Below are positions 35,356-45,683 of a DNA stretch of 64,000 nucleotides, one piece after another. The notes under the pieces are model-generated. The model worked only from the letters and a program-made list of their open reading frames with translations, was not told where the DNA came from and did no database searches. The stretch lies in NCBI RefSeq assembly GCF_000420265.1, contig NZ_ATUP01000001.1:1426001-1490000 (forward strand). The letters run 5' to 3'. Within the stretch, counting starts at the first letter, position 1. Every line of letters begins with the position of its first letter. Position numbers and translations under genes: made by a program. The DNA is from Oceanicaulis alexandrii DSM 11625. GTDB taxonomy: Bacteria; Pseudomonadota; Alphaproteobacteria; Caulobacterales; Maricaulaceae.

Positions 35356-37244
35356 GCGCTCTGCGCCCCGGCCGTCCGACGTTTCAGATGCGCCAGGAGC
35401 GCCGTCAGGGCGCCAGGCGTAACGCCTTCAATACGAGCCGCTTGCCCCAGCGTGGCAGGGGTCGCCGCAATCAGCTTTTCACGTACTTCATTGGAGAGCC
35501 CGCCCACGTCCGAATAGTCAAAGCCGGTGGGGATCCGAACGCCTTCATCGCGTTGGAACGCAAGAATGTCCAATTGCTGACGCTCGAGATAGCCATGATA
35601 GACCGCATCGATCTCGATCTGCTCAGCCACACGCGGCTTGATCTCGCTCAATTCAGGCCAGATCGCCGCCATATCACTCCAGCCAATATCGGGATAGCTC
35701 AGCAATTCCATCACAGAGCGCCGTTTGCCGTCCTCATTGACCTTGATGCCATGACGTTTGGCTTCCGCCGGCGTCAAAGTGAGATCCGTCGCCATCTTCC
35801 GAGCCTGAGCCAGATCGGCCTGACGCTGACGCCAGGATGTTTCACGTGAAACACTCACAGCGCCCAGCGCAATCGCCTTGTCGGTCAAGCGCTGATCGGC
35901 GTTATCGGCTCGCAAGGTCAGGCGGTATTCGGCCCGCGACGTGAACATGCGATAGGGTTCGGTCACGCCTCGGGTGATCAGATCATCGATCATCACGCCG
36001 ATATACGCCTCTGACCGATCGAGAATAAAGGGCTCAGACCCTGAAGCTTTCAGCGCAGCGTTGAAACCCGCCATCAAGCCTTGAGCCGCCGCTTCTTCAT
36101 ATCCCGTGGTGCCATTGATCTGACCCGCCAGGAACAGGCCCGGCATGGCCTTGATCTCCAGCGTCGCGCTCAGCTCGCGTGGGTCTACATAATCATACTC
36201 AATGGCATAGCCGTATCGGCGCACCTTGACCTGTTCGAGCCCCGGAATGGTGCGCAGAAAAGCGTCCTGGACCGCATCGGGAAGCGAGGTGGAAATGCCA
36301 TTGGGATAGACCGTGTCGTCATCGAGCCCTTCCGGTTCCAGAAAGATCTGGTGCTGGCTTCGGTCTGCAAACCGCACGACCTTGTCCTCGATCGAGGGGC
36401 AATACCGTGGTCCCCGTCCCGAGATCGCCCCGCCATAGACCGCGGACTGGTCCAGATTGTCAGCAATGATCTTGTGGGTCTCTTCAGTGGTGCGCGTGAT
36501 GCCGCACGCAATCTGCGGCACCGTGATCGCATCGGTCAGGAAAGAGAACGGCACGGGGGTCTCATCCGCCGCCTGCATCTCCAGCGCCGCCCAGTTGATG
36601 GTCGAGCCATCCAGGCGCGCGGGCGTGCCCGTCTTCAACCGCCCAAGTCGCAAGCCCAGACCATAGAGCGTTTCAGACAGGCCATTCGCCGGCGCTTCGC
36701 CATGTCGGCCCGCCGGGATGCGCTCATGCCCGCGATGAATGACGCCTTTCAGAAAGGTGCCCGTGGTCAGAACCACTGCGCCTGCGCGATAGGCGCGCCC
36801 CTCCCCGTCAATGACGCCGCGGCACTGCCCGTTCTCGATGATCAGGTCTTCCGCCGCAGCCTCGACGATGGAGAGATCAGACTGTGAAGCGAGCGCGGCT
36901 TGCATGGCTTCGCGATAGAGCTTGCGATCAGACTGGGTGCGGGGCCCGCGCACCGCCGGACCTTTGGAGCGATTGAGCAGTCGGAACTGGATGCCAGACG
37001 CATCCGCCACCCGGCCCATCACGCCATCCAGCGCATCCACTTCGCGCACCAGATGCCCTTTGCCCAACCCGCCAATAGCCGGGTTGCAGGACATCTCGCC
37101 TATGGTCGACGCCTTGTGGGTCAGCAAAAGCGTGCGCGCGCCCAGACGAGCCGAAGCGCTGGCCGCCTCACAGCCCGCATGGCCGCCGCCGATAACAATC
37201 ACGTCCCAGGGCTGCGCCTGGGCTTGGATCTGATCAAGTCTCAT
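35352..37244 (-). CDS. mnmG: tRNA uridine-5-carboxymethylaminomethyl modification protein MnmG
   Basis: 630-residue FAD enzyme (GidA) that with MnmE installs the 5-carboxymethylaminomethyl group on wobble uridine. FAD-binding [19 protein letters not shown] at the N-terminus; [20 protein letters not shown] and [14 protein letters not shown] are both family signatures; C-terminal helical domain ([19 protein letters not shown]) contacts MnmE. parS site 2 lies inside at 35838 and encodes VSRET. It is 109 bp downstream of mnmE. Confidence 0.97.
   Translation of the reverse strand: MRLDQIQAQAQPWDVIVIGGGHAGCEAASASARLGARTLLLTHKASTIGEMSCNPAIGGLGKGHLVREVDALDGVMGRVADASGIQFRLLNRSKGPAVRGPRTQSDRKLYREAMQAALASQSDLSIVEAAAEDLIIENGQCRGVIDGEGRAYRAGAVVLTTGTFLKGVIHRGHERIPAGRHGEAPANGLSETLYGLGLRLGRLKTGTPARLDGSTINWAALEMQAADETPVPFSFLTDAITVPQIACGITRTTEETHKIIADNLDQSAVYGGAISGRGPRYCPSIEDKVVRFADRSQHQIFLEPEGLDDDTVYPNGISTSLPDAVQDAFLRTIPGLEQVKVRRYGYAIEYDYVDPRELSATLEIKAMPGLFLAGQINGTTGYEEAAAQGLMAGFNAALKASGSEPFILDRSEAYIGVMIDDLITRGVTEPYRMFTSRAEYRLTLRADNADQRLTDKAIALGAVSVSRETSWRQRQADLAQARKMATDLTLTPAEAKRHGIKVNEDGKRRSVMELLSYPDIGWSDMAAIWPELSEIKPRVAEQIEIDAVYHGYLERQQLDILAFQRDEGVRIPTGFDYSDVGGLSNEVREKLIAATPATLGQAARIEGVTPGALTALLAHLKRRTAGAQSA
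35838..35853. promoter_or_regulatory. parS: parS site 2 (inside mnmG)
   Basis: Second perfect TGTTTCACGTGAAACA, 545 bp from site 1, in the C-terminal half of mnmG. Same strand phase as site 1: the minus strand reads GTT-TCA-CGT-GAA-ACA, Val-Ser-Arg-Glu-Thr. Confidence 0.95.
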
Positions 37245-37353
37245 GGGTCAACTCTCAGGCGCGGGGTCTCTGCGTCGCGCCGGGCCGCTTACATAGGGCG
37301 CCGGGGGTAAGGAGTCGAGATGATGTCAGATTTTCAAGGCCTGAAAATGGCGC

Positions 37354-38685
37354 CTATTTGCCAATGCAGAACTGGCTGAACACCCGGTCGAGCACGTCTT
37401 CCACGTCGATGCGTCCCGTCAGGCTTTCCAGCGCCCGCATCGCCAGATGCACATCGCTGGCCGCAAGCTCCGGCGCCCGTGACAGCTGTCCCCGGGCCGC
37501 GTTCAGATGGTCAAGAGCTCGCTCCACCGCCTGACGATGGCGGGCGCGAGACAAGGCTGGCGCCTCCCGGCGGCTCAATCGCTCTATGACCTGACGCTCC
37601 AACCAGCCTTCCAGGGCTGACAATCCCTCGCCGGACTTCGCACACAACTTGAACCGGGTCATACCCAGCTCATCTGATAGATGAAGCGCCTGTCCCTGAT
37701 CCATCTTGTTCAGGATCAGGGCATCATTCGTACGCAGCGTTCCCAGCAACTTGTCGGGACGTGTTTCACGTGAAACATCGACGACGCCGAGCCGAAGATC
37801 CGCACGTTCCGCCCGTTCGAGCGCACGCCTGATGCCCTCCGCCTCCACCTGATCGGCCGCGTCTCTCAAACCCGCCGTATCTGCGATGATCACCGGAAAC
37901 CCACCCAGAACCAGACGCACTTCAACGACATCGCGCGTAGTCCCTGGAATATCGGTGACGATGGCCGCATCTCGACGCGCCAGGGCGTTCAGCAAGGTGG
38001 ACTTGCCCGCATTCGGTTCGCCGATCAGCGCGATGGAGAACCCTTCACGCACACGCTCTCCCCGCCGCCCATCATCAAGATGCCGGGTCAAAGCCTGGCT
38101 GAGCGCCTCAAGCGGAGGACCCGCCGTATCTGACAAGGTGTCCGGCACATCCTCTTCGTCCGGGAAATCCACCTCCCCCTCTATGGCGACGAGGACCGAG
38201 ATCAATTGTTCGCGCCAGTCTTCGTACAGGCTACGCAGAGAGCCGGTCATCTGGGACAAAGCCTGCTCTCGCTGACCTTCGGTTTCTGCGTCAATCAGGT
38301 CAGCAAGGCCTTCTGCCTCGGTTAGATCCATCTTCCCGTTCTGGAAGGCGCGGCGCGTAAATTCTCCGGCTTCAGCGGGTCGTGCGCCCAAGGCCATCAG
38401 GCAGTCCGCCAGCGCTTCAATGACCGCTGACCCGCCATGGACATGAAACTCGGCGCAATCTTCGCCGGTGAAGCTGGCCGGGCCTTCAAACCAAAGCGCC
38501 AAACCCTGGTCGATGACCGCGCCGCTATCGGATCGGAACGCCCGCAAGACGGCCAGACGCGGCTTGGGTCGCGGCAAGCCCGCGACAGCGTCCAGCACAT
38601 CTCCTGTCCGGGGCCCGCTCACACGGATCACCGCCACGCCCGCGCGACCCGGCGCGCTCGCCAGTGCAAAAATCGTCTCAATCAT
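37354..38685 (-). CDS. mnmE: tRNA modification GTPase MnmE
   Basis: 443-residue partner of MnmG (TrmE). N-terminal folate-binding domain (IFALASAPGRAGVAVIRVSG, SFTGEDCAEFHVHGG), helical domain, then the inserted G domain: G1 GEPNAGKSTLLNAL, G3 DTAGLRD, G4 NKMD, and the C-terminal catalytic FCIGK. parS site 3 is within the G domain (37762) and reads VSRET. It comes 8 bases after the DUF6489 gene, so they are cotranscribed. Confidence 0.97.
   Translation of the reverse strand: MIETIFALASAPGRAGVAVIRVSGPRTGDVLDAVAGLPRPKPRLAVLRAFRSDSGAVIDQGLALWFEGPASFTGEDCAEFHVHGGSAVIEALADCLMALGARPAEAGEFTRRAFQNGKMDLTEAEGLADLIDAETEGQREQALSQMTGSLRSLYEDWREQLISVLVAIEGEVDFPDEEDVPDTLSDTAGPPLEALSQALTRHLDDGRRGERVREGFSIALIGEPNAGKSTLLNALARRDAAIVTDIPGTTRDVVEVRLVLGGFPVIIADTAGLRDAADQVEAEGIRRALERAERADLRLGVVDVSRETRPDKLLGTLRTNDALILNKMDQGQALHLSDELGMTRFKLCAKSGEGLSALEGWLERQVIERLSRREAPALSRARHRQAVERALDHLNAARGQLSRAPELAASDVHLAMRALESLTGRIDVEDVLDRVFSQFCIGK
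37762..37777. promoter_or_regulatory. parS: parS site 3 (inside mnmE)
   Basis: Third perfect TGTTTCACGTGAAACA, 1.9 kb from site 2 and about 8 kb from the putative origin, again in the frame that encodes VSRET. Confidence 0.95.
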
Positions 38686-38693
38686 GAAGGCGG

Positions 38694-38945
38694 TCAGCTC
38701 TTGTCAGATCCGGAGCTCCGGCCAGAGGCGGCCTGGCCCATCAGACCCATCATCTGTTTTTGCCACTCGCCTCCCATGGTCATCCAGGAGCGCATCAGGG
38801 CGTCAGGCTCCATGGCGTCCATATTGGCTGACATGCGCTTGCTCATCTCTTCGACAAGCTGAGCATTGAGCCCCGTGACATCAGGCAGGCCCATAAAGGT
38901 CCGCGCCTCTTCCGGAGTGCATTCGATATTGATGTTGACCTTCAT
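38694..38945 (-). CDS. Small DUF6489-like protein
   Basis: 83 residues, starts MKVNINIECTPEEARTFMGL; a Met-rich middle (MRSWMTMGGEWQKQMMGLMG) and a Ser-rich end. The N-terminal EARTFMGLPDV stretch matches what I recall as DUF6489, an alphaproteobacterial family of unknown function. It ends 8 bases before the mnmE start, in the same transcript. Family name is from memory, so moderate confidence. Confidence 0.72.
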   Translation of the reverse strand: MKVNINIECTPEEARTFMGLPDVTGLNAQLVEEMSKRMSANMDAMEPDALMRSWMTMGGEWQKQMMGLMGQAASGRSSGSDKS

Positions 38946-39069
38946 GGGGGCCTCGCCTCAGTCTCGCCGCGCAGCGGGCGAAGAATTCATCGCCTCACTG
39001 TACGCCTCCATGCGGCACATGACAAAGCCAGGCTGCCGCACCCGCTCAACACGCAAGGAGACTCGTCTC

Positions 39070-39750
39070 ATGGCAGGATCAAACATCATCATTCATGGCC
39101 CCGACGGCGACTTTTCCGCATATCAGACCGGTGAAGGCCCCGCCCTGATCGTTTTGCAGGAAATCTTCGGCGTGAACGCCGTCATGCGAGAGCTGTGCGA
39201 CGATTACGCCGCTCAGGGCTTCACGGCGATCTGCCCTGACCTGTTCTGGCGGATCGAGCCTGGTATTCAGATTACGGACAAAACCGAGGAAGAGCTGAAC
39301 CAGGCGTTTGATCTCTTCGGCAAGTTCGATGTGGACGCCGGAATCCGCGACGTCGCCGCCACCATCGCCCAGCTGAGACAGAACGGCGCCCCCAAGGTCG
39401 GCGCGGTCGGGTACTGCCTGGGCGGTCAGCTCGCCTATCTCACTGCATGCCGTACAGATGCGGACGCGTGCGTGGGCTATTACGGGGTCAACATCCAGAA
39501 CCTGCTCTCAGAGGCGCCGTCGATTTCTCATCCGCTCATGCTGCACATGGCTGGCCAGGATGAGTTTGTGCCGCCCGAAGCCCAGGCCCAGATCCAAGAA
39601 GAGCTGTCCCGGCATGGACTTGTCACGATTCATCATTATGCAGAGCGTGATCACGCCTTCGCCCGGCCCGGTGGCGCTCACTATCATGCCGAAGATGCGG
39701 CTCTCGCTAATGCAAGATCAATCAACTTCTTGAATGATCAACTGAAATAG
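39070..39750 (+). CDS. Dienelactone hydrolase family protein
   Basis: 226-residue alpha/beta hydrolase. The nucleophile is Cys in VGYCLGGQLAYL, the catalytic Asp is in GQDEFVPPEAQ and the catalytic His in ERDHAFARPGGAHY. This is the DLH triad. The start is the ATG at 39070, with AAGGAG nine bases upstream; longer open sequence toward 38866 overlaps DUF6489 and is not coding. Carboxymethylenebutenolidase activity is possible, but no ring-cleavage genes are nearby, so the substrate is uncertain. It precedes the GDPD gene by 10 bases. Confidence 0.9.
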   Translation: MAGSNIIIHGPDGDFSAYQTGEGPALIVLQEIFGVNAVMRELCDDYAAQGFTAICPDLFWRIEPGIQITDKTEEELNQAFDLFGKFDVDAGIRDVAATIAQLRQNGAPKVGAVGYCLGGQLAYLTACRTDADACVGYYGVNIQNLLSEAPSISHPLMLHMAGQDEFVPPEAQAQIQEELSRHGLVTIHHYAERDHAFARPGGAHYHAEDAALANARSINFLNDQLK

Positions 39751-39760
39751 GAAATTTTCC

Positions 39761-40720
39761 ATGCGCTTCCTCTTTGGCGTCAGCCTCTTCGCCCTCGCCG
39801 CTTGTTCCGCGCAAGCGCCGGCGCCCGAGCAAGCCGCCGAACCAGCGACGCCGTCCGAGCTCAACGCGGCGCATGCCGAAACCGCCGCAGCGGATCTGTG
39901 GCTGACCGGCGTCGATCTGCCCGCCTATCTCGACTGCGCGCGCGAGCAAGGCGTCACCTTGCTCCAGGCGCACCGCACGGGCGATCGTCCGGGCGCGGCG
40001 GAAAACTCAATCGGCGCCATGCAGGCCTCGCTTGATGACGGCGCTCTGTTCATGGAAATGGACGTGGCCAAAACTGCGGACGGCGTATTGATCCTGATGC
40101 ATGACGACACCGTGGACCGCACCACCAACGGAACCGGCGTCGTCACCGAGATGACCTATGCCGAGATTTCAGAGCTGCAGCTCGTCGATGTGGACGGTCA
40201 GGTGCTGGATGAAAACGTGCCCACTTTCGCCGATGCACTGAGTTTTCTGGACGGTCGCGGCTTCGCCCAGGTCGACCTCAAGGACACCAGTTTTGAAGAG
40301 ATCAGCGAAACCCTGGTCGCGGCGAGCGCCGTTGATCGCTCTATCGTCATCACCTATTCGATCGAGGATGCTATCTTGCTCGCCAACCTCCTGCCGGATG
40401 TCGTCCTGTCAGTGGGCGCGCGCGACGCCGAAGATCTCGAACGCCTCGAACAGGGTGACGTAAACTTCGACCTCGCGACGATCTGGCTGGGTGTCGGCAC
40501 AGGGAATCCTGAATGGGATGCTGAGCTCGCCCATCTCGGGATCGAGACAAGCTTCGGTGATTTTGGCGGCGAGCGGAATGGCACGGTGGACTATCAGCTG
40601 CTCAGCCGAAACGGCGCGGAAGTGATCTCGGTGGACGATGTTCCAGCCGCCGCTGCAGCGCTGAACGCCGATGAAGCGTCACGGGCTCTGCTTGAGGCGT
40701 GTCCAGCGGCTCAGGGCTAG
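39761..40720 (+). CDS. Glycerophosphodiester phosphodiesterase lipoprotein
   Basis: 319 residues. The N-terminus (FGVSLFALAAC) has a lipobox with Cys at about residue 15, then a Pro/Ala-rich linker. The GDPD domain starts at AHRTGDRPGAAENSIGAM (catalytic His and the ENxIxA motif) and has MEMDVAKTADGVLILMHDDT with the metal Glu/Asp and the second His. It likely hydrolyses glycerophosphodiesters at the outer face of the cell. Cotranscribed with the dienelactone hydrolase gene and followed by a bidirectional terminator. Confidence 0.9.
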   Translation: MRFLFGVSLFALAACSAQAPAPEQAAEPATPSELNAAHAETAAADLWLTGVDLPAYLDCAREQGVTLLQAHRTGDRPGAAENSIGAMQASLDDGALFMEMDVAKTADGVLILMHDDTVDRTTNGTGVVTEMTYAEISELQLVDVDGQVLDENVPTFADALSFLDGRGFAQVDLKDTSFEEISETLVAASAVDRSIVITYSIEDAILLANLLPDVVLSVGARDAEDLERLEQGDVNFDLATIWLGVGTGNPEWDAELAHLGIETSFGDFGGERNGTVDYQLLSRNGAEVISVDDVPAAAAALNADEASRALLEACPAAQG

Positions 40721-40739
40721 GCTCAAACCTGTTGGACAA

Positions 40740-40774
40740 GAAAAAAGCCGGCGAGATCTCTCGCCGGCTTTTTC
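40740..40774. terminator. Bidirectional intrinsic terminator
   Basis: Near-perfect hairpin with arms AAGCCGGCGAGA (40745-40756) and TCTCGCCGGCTT (40759-40770), preceded by AAAA and followed by TTT. It serves both convergent genes, the GDPD (plus) and GST (minus) genes. Confidence 0.92.
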
Positions 40775-40778
40775 ATGC

Positions 40779-41420
40779 TCAATCCGCGCTGGCGCGCTGC
40801 CAGGCTGGACGGGTCCGCAAGCGATCAAAATACGCGTTCACCGCTTCAGGCGCGCCATCAAACTGTTTCACGATCTTCAGAAGATAAAACAGATAGCCCA
40901 AGGCGATGTCAGCGGCCGTAAACCGATTGGCCGCCAGATACTCCCGACCATCACCCAGACCGCGCTCAGCAATCAGCTTGAACTGCTTGTCGAGTTCCAT
41001 GCGCGCCCACTTGGCGAGTCCTGGATTACGCTGTTCCTCAGGCAACAGCGTCGTATGCGCCAAGGTGAGATTGACCGCCATGGACATGGTGCCCTCGCTG
41101 AAATGCATCCATTCCAGATAACGGTCATAGTCAGGCTCGTCCGGCGTCACAGCGAGCTCGGTGGGCCCGTATTTGGTGACGAGATATTCCACCATGGCGA
41201 CCGATTCCAGCATCACACGATCACCGTCCGTCATTGCAGGAATTTTCTGCATGGGATTGATCGCCTTGAAGTCTGCTCCGCCCATATTTCCGCGCTGGTT
41301 TGCGGTGATGGGACCAAGATTGACCAGCGTATGCGGCAAGCCCATTTCCTCAAGACACCAGCGGACGCGGACGGAGCGGGACATGGGCGCGTGATAAAGG
41401 GTGATATTCGGTTCAGACAT
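40779..41420 (-). CDS. Glutathione S-transferase family protein
   Basis: 213 residues. Thioredoxin-like N-terminal domain (NITLYHAPMSRSVRVRWCLE) with the cis-Pro in MQKIPAMTDGDRVMLESVAM, and an all-helical C-terminal domain (NRFTAADIALGYLFYLL, the family N-capping motif). The N-terminal SRSVRVRW stretch suggests a bacterial Gst of the class that includes YfcF/YghU-like and theta/beta proteins; the class cannot be fixed. It stands alone between convergent GDPD and rho. Confidence 0.9.
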   Translation of the reverse strand: MSEPNITLYHAPMSRSVRVRWCLEEMGLPHTLVNLGPITANQRGNMGGADFKAINPMQKIPAMTDGDRVMLESVAMVEYLVTKYGPTELAVTPDEPDYDRYLEWMHFSEGTMSMAVNLTLAHTTLLPEEQRNPGLAKWARMELDKQFKLIAERGLGDGREYLAANRFTAADIALGYLFYLLKIVKQFDGAPEAVNAYFDRLRTRPAWQRASAD

Positions 41421-41495
41421 GGGTTTTCTCCCCGATACTTTAGCTTTTAAGCATTATCCATATCCCATCATCCAAACGCTAGCCCCAAACGCAAA

Positions 41496-41517
41496 CGGCC
41501 GCCCTGAAGGGCGGCCG
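41496..41517 (-). terminator. GC-rich hairpin after rho
   Basis: Arms CGGCCGCCC (41496-41504) and GGGCGGCCG (41509-41517), a 9-bp stem with a four-base loop, 26 bases past the rho stop. On the minus strand it is followed by TTTGCGTTTG, a weak U-tract. Confidence 0.6.
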
Positions 41518-41542
41518 CTGGAACACACAACACCTTGAACTA

Positions 41543-42865
<1,323 letters not shown>

Positions 42866-43095
42866 GGGTTTCTCAGACAGCTCGGCTCACAAGACCGGAC
42901 ACTGCAAGGGTCTTGCGAAACACCAGACGACGAACAGCGCCGGTTGCGGCGCAGATCGACTATGGAAATGGGTAGTCGGCTCAGGCGCTGTCCAGACATG
43001 AATGCTGGCGCGGCCCGAAGCCAAAAGGAGGGATCCTGTAAAGGAGTCACCTTTCCCTGCCACGAACCCGGGTCTGCGTCAATGATTTTTGAGGC

Positions 43096-43548
43096 TCAGA
43101 AAGGCTTCACGACAGCCAGCAGCACAATGATGATCACGAGGATCGCCGGGCCTTCATTCATGATCCGCCAGAACTTTTCAGAGCGAGGTCGTTCGCCCTT
43201 GGCGAATTTCTTGGCGCTCGCCGCATAAAATCCGTGAATGCCGGACATCAACAGCACCAGCAACAGTTTGAAATGAAACCAGCCCTGGCTGAACAAACTC
43301 GGATTTGCGGCGATCATCACAATCGCAAGAACCCAGACCGCAATAAGGGCCGGGTTGAGGATGATCTTGAGAAGATTGCGTTCCTGGATCAGCAACGCCC
43401 CTTCCAGCTCCCCCGCCGTCTGGGCCTGATGATGATAAACGAACAGACGCGGCAGATAGAGCATGCCCGCCATCCAGAAGATCACCGCGATGATATGCAG
43501 CGCCTTGATCACCAGATAGCCGGTGGAGCCTGGAAGAATGAAATCCAT
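43096..43548 (-). CDS. hemJ: Protoporphyrinogen oxidase HemJ
   Basis: 150-residue membrane protein with four transmembrane segments (KALHIIAVIFWMAGMLYLPR, ILNPALIAVWVLAIVMIAA, FKLLLVLLMSGIHGFYAA, ILVIIIVLLAVVKPF). HemJ oxidises protoporphyrinogen IX to protoporphyrin IX; the family His is in KALHIIAVIFW and the Arg/Lys residues are in the loops. The start overlaps the hemH stop by one base (TAATG). With hemE and hemH it covers three steps of haem synthesis in one operon. Confidence 0.92.
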   Translation of the reverse strand: MDFILPGSTGYLVIKALHIIAVIFWMAGMLYLPRLFVYHHQAQTAGELEGALLIQERNLLKIILNPALIAVWVLAIVMIAANPSLFSQGWFHFKLLLVLLMSGIHGFYAASAKKFAKGERPRSEKFWRIMNEGPAILVIIIVLLAVVKPF

Positions 43549-44606
43549 TACGCCGCAACACCCTGTTTCAGACCCGCTTCAAGACACGGGCAGCGTCCGA
43601 ACTTGCCCGGACAGATCGGTTTGCCCTGAGGCGGCTTGAGGCCGTTGCCGCCTTCAAGTGCTTCTAGCGTAATCTTGGCGAGCGCTGCAATGAAATCAGG
43701 CTGATCGCCCAGCGCCGGCACCCGGTCATAGCCGCGTGCGCCATGCTCTTCGGCAAGCTCGGCATATTCCTCATCAAGCTCGACCAGGGTCTCAATGTGC
43801 TCGGACACAAAAGCGATCGGGGTCAGAAGAATGTGCTTGTCATCCTGACAGGCGCGTTCGATGGCTTCTTCCGTGGACGGTCCGATCCATTTGAGCGGAC
43901 CGACGCGGGACTGAAAACAGATCTCGTGGTTTTGCAGGTGTTCAGGCAGGCGCGCATTCACCTGGGCCACGGTCTGCTCGACCTGCCATTGATAGCTGTC
44001 GCCCTTCTTGATGATGGTCTCCGGCAGACCATGCGCCGAATACAGCACCCGCGTATTGTCTGGCTTACCGGCTTCGTCCCAGGCCTGTTCGATCAGCCTG
44101 GCGTGAGCGGTGATGAAATCGGCCTCTTCGGGATAACAACAGATCGCCCGCGCTTCAGGTCCGCCCGCATCCTTCCACGCTTTCAGCGATGAGCCGGTCG
44201 TGGTCGTGGAAAACTGCGGATAGAGCGGCAGAAGCACAATTTCATCAGGATCATAGGCTTTCACCGCCTCAACCGATTCCGCAACGAAGGGATGCCAATA
44301 GCGCATGGAGAGGAAACAGCGCACCTCGTCGTCTTCCCCCAATCGCTCTTGCAGAGCGGCGGTGAGAGCGGTCGCCTGTTTCTGGCTTTCCGGCACGATG
44401 GGCGATCCGCCGCCCATCTTGGCGTAGTTTTCCGTCGCTTCCTTGGTCCGGGTCGTGGAGATGAACCAGGCCAAGGCTTCTCGGATCAGGCCAGGCGCGC
44501 CGATGATTGCGGGATCCCTGAACAAATTGCGCAGGAACGGCCGCACATTCTCGGGCTTGTCCGGGCCGCCCAGATTGAACAGCACCACTGCAATACGCCG
44601 CGCCAT
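43548..44606 (-). CDS. hemH: Ferrochelatase
   Basis: 352 residues, inserts iron into protoporphyrin IX. Start is the ATG at 44606 (MARRIAVVLFNLGGPDKPEN); an open extension to 44630 has no homology. The catalytic His is in YSAHGLPETII (H192 of the product). Cysteines C332, C339 and C341 lie in the C-terminal ICPGKFGRCPC, and C157 in ICCYPEE. This is the same pattern as the Caulobacter ferrochelatase, which is reported to carry a [2Fe-2S] cluster on four cysteines. Part of the hemE-hemH-hemJ operon next to the origin. Confidence 0.95.
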   Translation of the reverse strand: MARRIAVVLFNLGGPDKPENVRPFLRNLFRDPAIIGAPGLIREALAWFISTTRTKEATENYAKMGGGSPIVPESQKQATALTAALQERLGEDDEVRCFLSMRYWHPFVAESVEAVKAYDPDEIVLLPLYPQFSTTTTGSSLKAWKDAGGPEARAICCYPEEADFITAHARLIEQAWDEAGKPDNTRVLYSAHGLPETIIKKGDSYQWQVEQTVAQVNARLPEHLQNHEICFQSRVGPLKWIGPSTEEAIERACQDDKHILLTPIAFVSEHIETLVELDEEYAELAEEHGARGYDRVPALGDQPDFIAALAKITLEALEGGNGLKPPQGKPICPGKFGRCPCLEAGLKQGVAA

Positions 44607-44645
44607 GACCTTACTCCTGTCTGAAATCAACGCCGCCGGAATGGC

Positions 44646-45683
44646 TTAAGCCTTGAAACTCCGCACCCGCTCAATCAGCCGGGTGACGTTTTCAGGCGGC
44701 GTGTCGAGATGAATGCCGTGTCCGAGATTGAACACATAGGGCCGACCCGACCATGCGGAAAGGAGACGATCAATCTCTGAATCCAGCATGGCGCCGCCTG
44801 CGCGCAGCACCGCCGGGTCCAGCTGGCCTTGCAAGACAAGGTTCTTCGGGAAAGCCTCACGCGCCCAGCCCGTATCCACGCCATGATCAAGGGCCAGGCA
44901 TTGCACCCCGGTTTCACGCGCATAGCGAATGGCTTGCGGACCGGCGCCACGTGGAAAGCCGATGACGGGCAAGTCCACGCCCATTTCACGCAAACGATCG
45001 ATGATCAGCTTGGTCGGCCTGATGATCACCCGGTCAAACAGGGGATCAGGCAAGCCCTCCGCCCAGGAATCAAAGAGCTTGAGCGCATTTGCGCCTGCAT
45101 CGGCCTGCGCCTTGAGGTACTGCGCGCTCGCTTCGGCCAGCAGGTCCATCAAAGCGTCAAACTCGGCGGCCTGGCTCCAGGCGAGCGTTCGGGCCTTGAA
45201 CCGGTCCTTTGATCCGCCGCCCTCGATCATATAGGTGGCGACCGTCCAGGGCGATCCGGCGAAGCCGATCAGGGAGCAGGTGTCAGGCAGACCGGCGCGG
45301 ACTTTGCGGATGGTCTCGCTGACGGGCTTAAGAACCTCTTTCGCTCTTTCGACAGACAGCGAACCTATATCTTCAAGCGCCAGCGGCTCCAGTTTCGGCC
45401 CTTCGCCTTTTTCAAACCAGACTTTTTGGCCCAGTCCGTAAGGGATCAGCAGAATATCGGCAAAGACGATTGACGCATCAAAGCCGTAACGGCGAATAGG
45501 CTGCAAGGTGACTTCAGCGGCGGCGTCAGGGTTCAGGCAGAAATTGATGAAATCAGGCTGTCCTGCCCGAACTTCACGATATTCAGGCAGATACCGTCCC
45601 GCCTGACGCATCAGCCAGATTGGCGGGGGAGAGACGGTTTCGCCGGCCAGGGCGCGCAGGAAGGGCTGGTTCTTGTCAGTCAT
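44646..45683 (-). CDS. hemE: Uroporphyrinogen decarboxylase
   Basis: 345 residues. The active-site signature is PPIWLMRQAGRYLPEYREVR at the N-terminus; the second signature GFPRGAGPQAIRYARETG is in the C-terminal part and the substrate Asp is in ASIVFADILLIPYGLG. It converts uroporphyrinogen III to coproporphyrinogen III. First gene left of the putative origin; in Caulobacter the origin likewise flanks hemE. Confidence 0.97.
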   Translation of the reverse strand: MTDKNQPFLRALAGETVSPPPIWLMRQAGRYLPEYREVRAGQPDFINFCLNPDAAAEVTLQPIRRYGFDASIVFADILLIPYGLGQKVWFEKGEGPKLEPLALEDIGSLSVERAKEVLKPVSETIRKVRAGLPDTCSLIGFAGSPWTVATYMIEGGGSKDRFKARTLAWSQAAEFDALMDLLAEASAQYLKAQADAGANALKLFDSWAEGLPDPLFDRVIIRPTKLIIDRLREMGVDLPVIGFPRGAGPQAIRYARETGVQCLALDHGVDTGWAREAFPKNLVLQGQLDPAVLRAGGAMLDSEIDRLLSAWSGRPYVFNLGHGIHLDTPPENVTRLIERVRSFKA

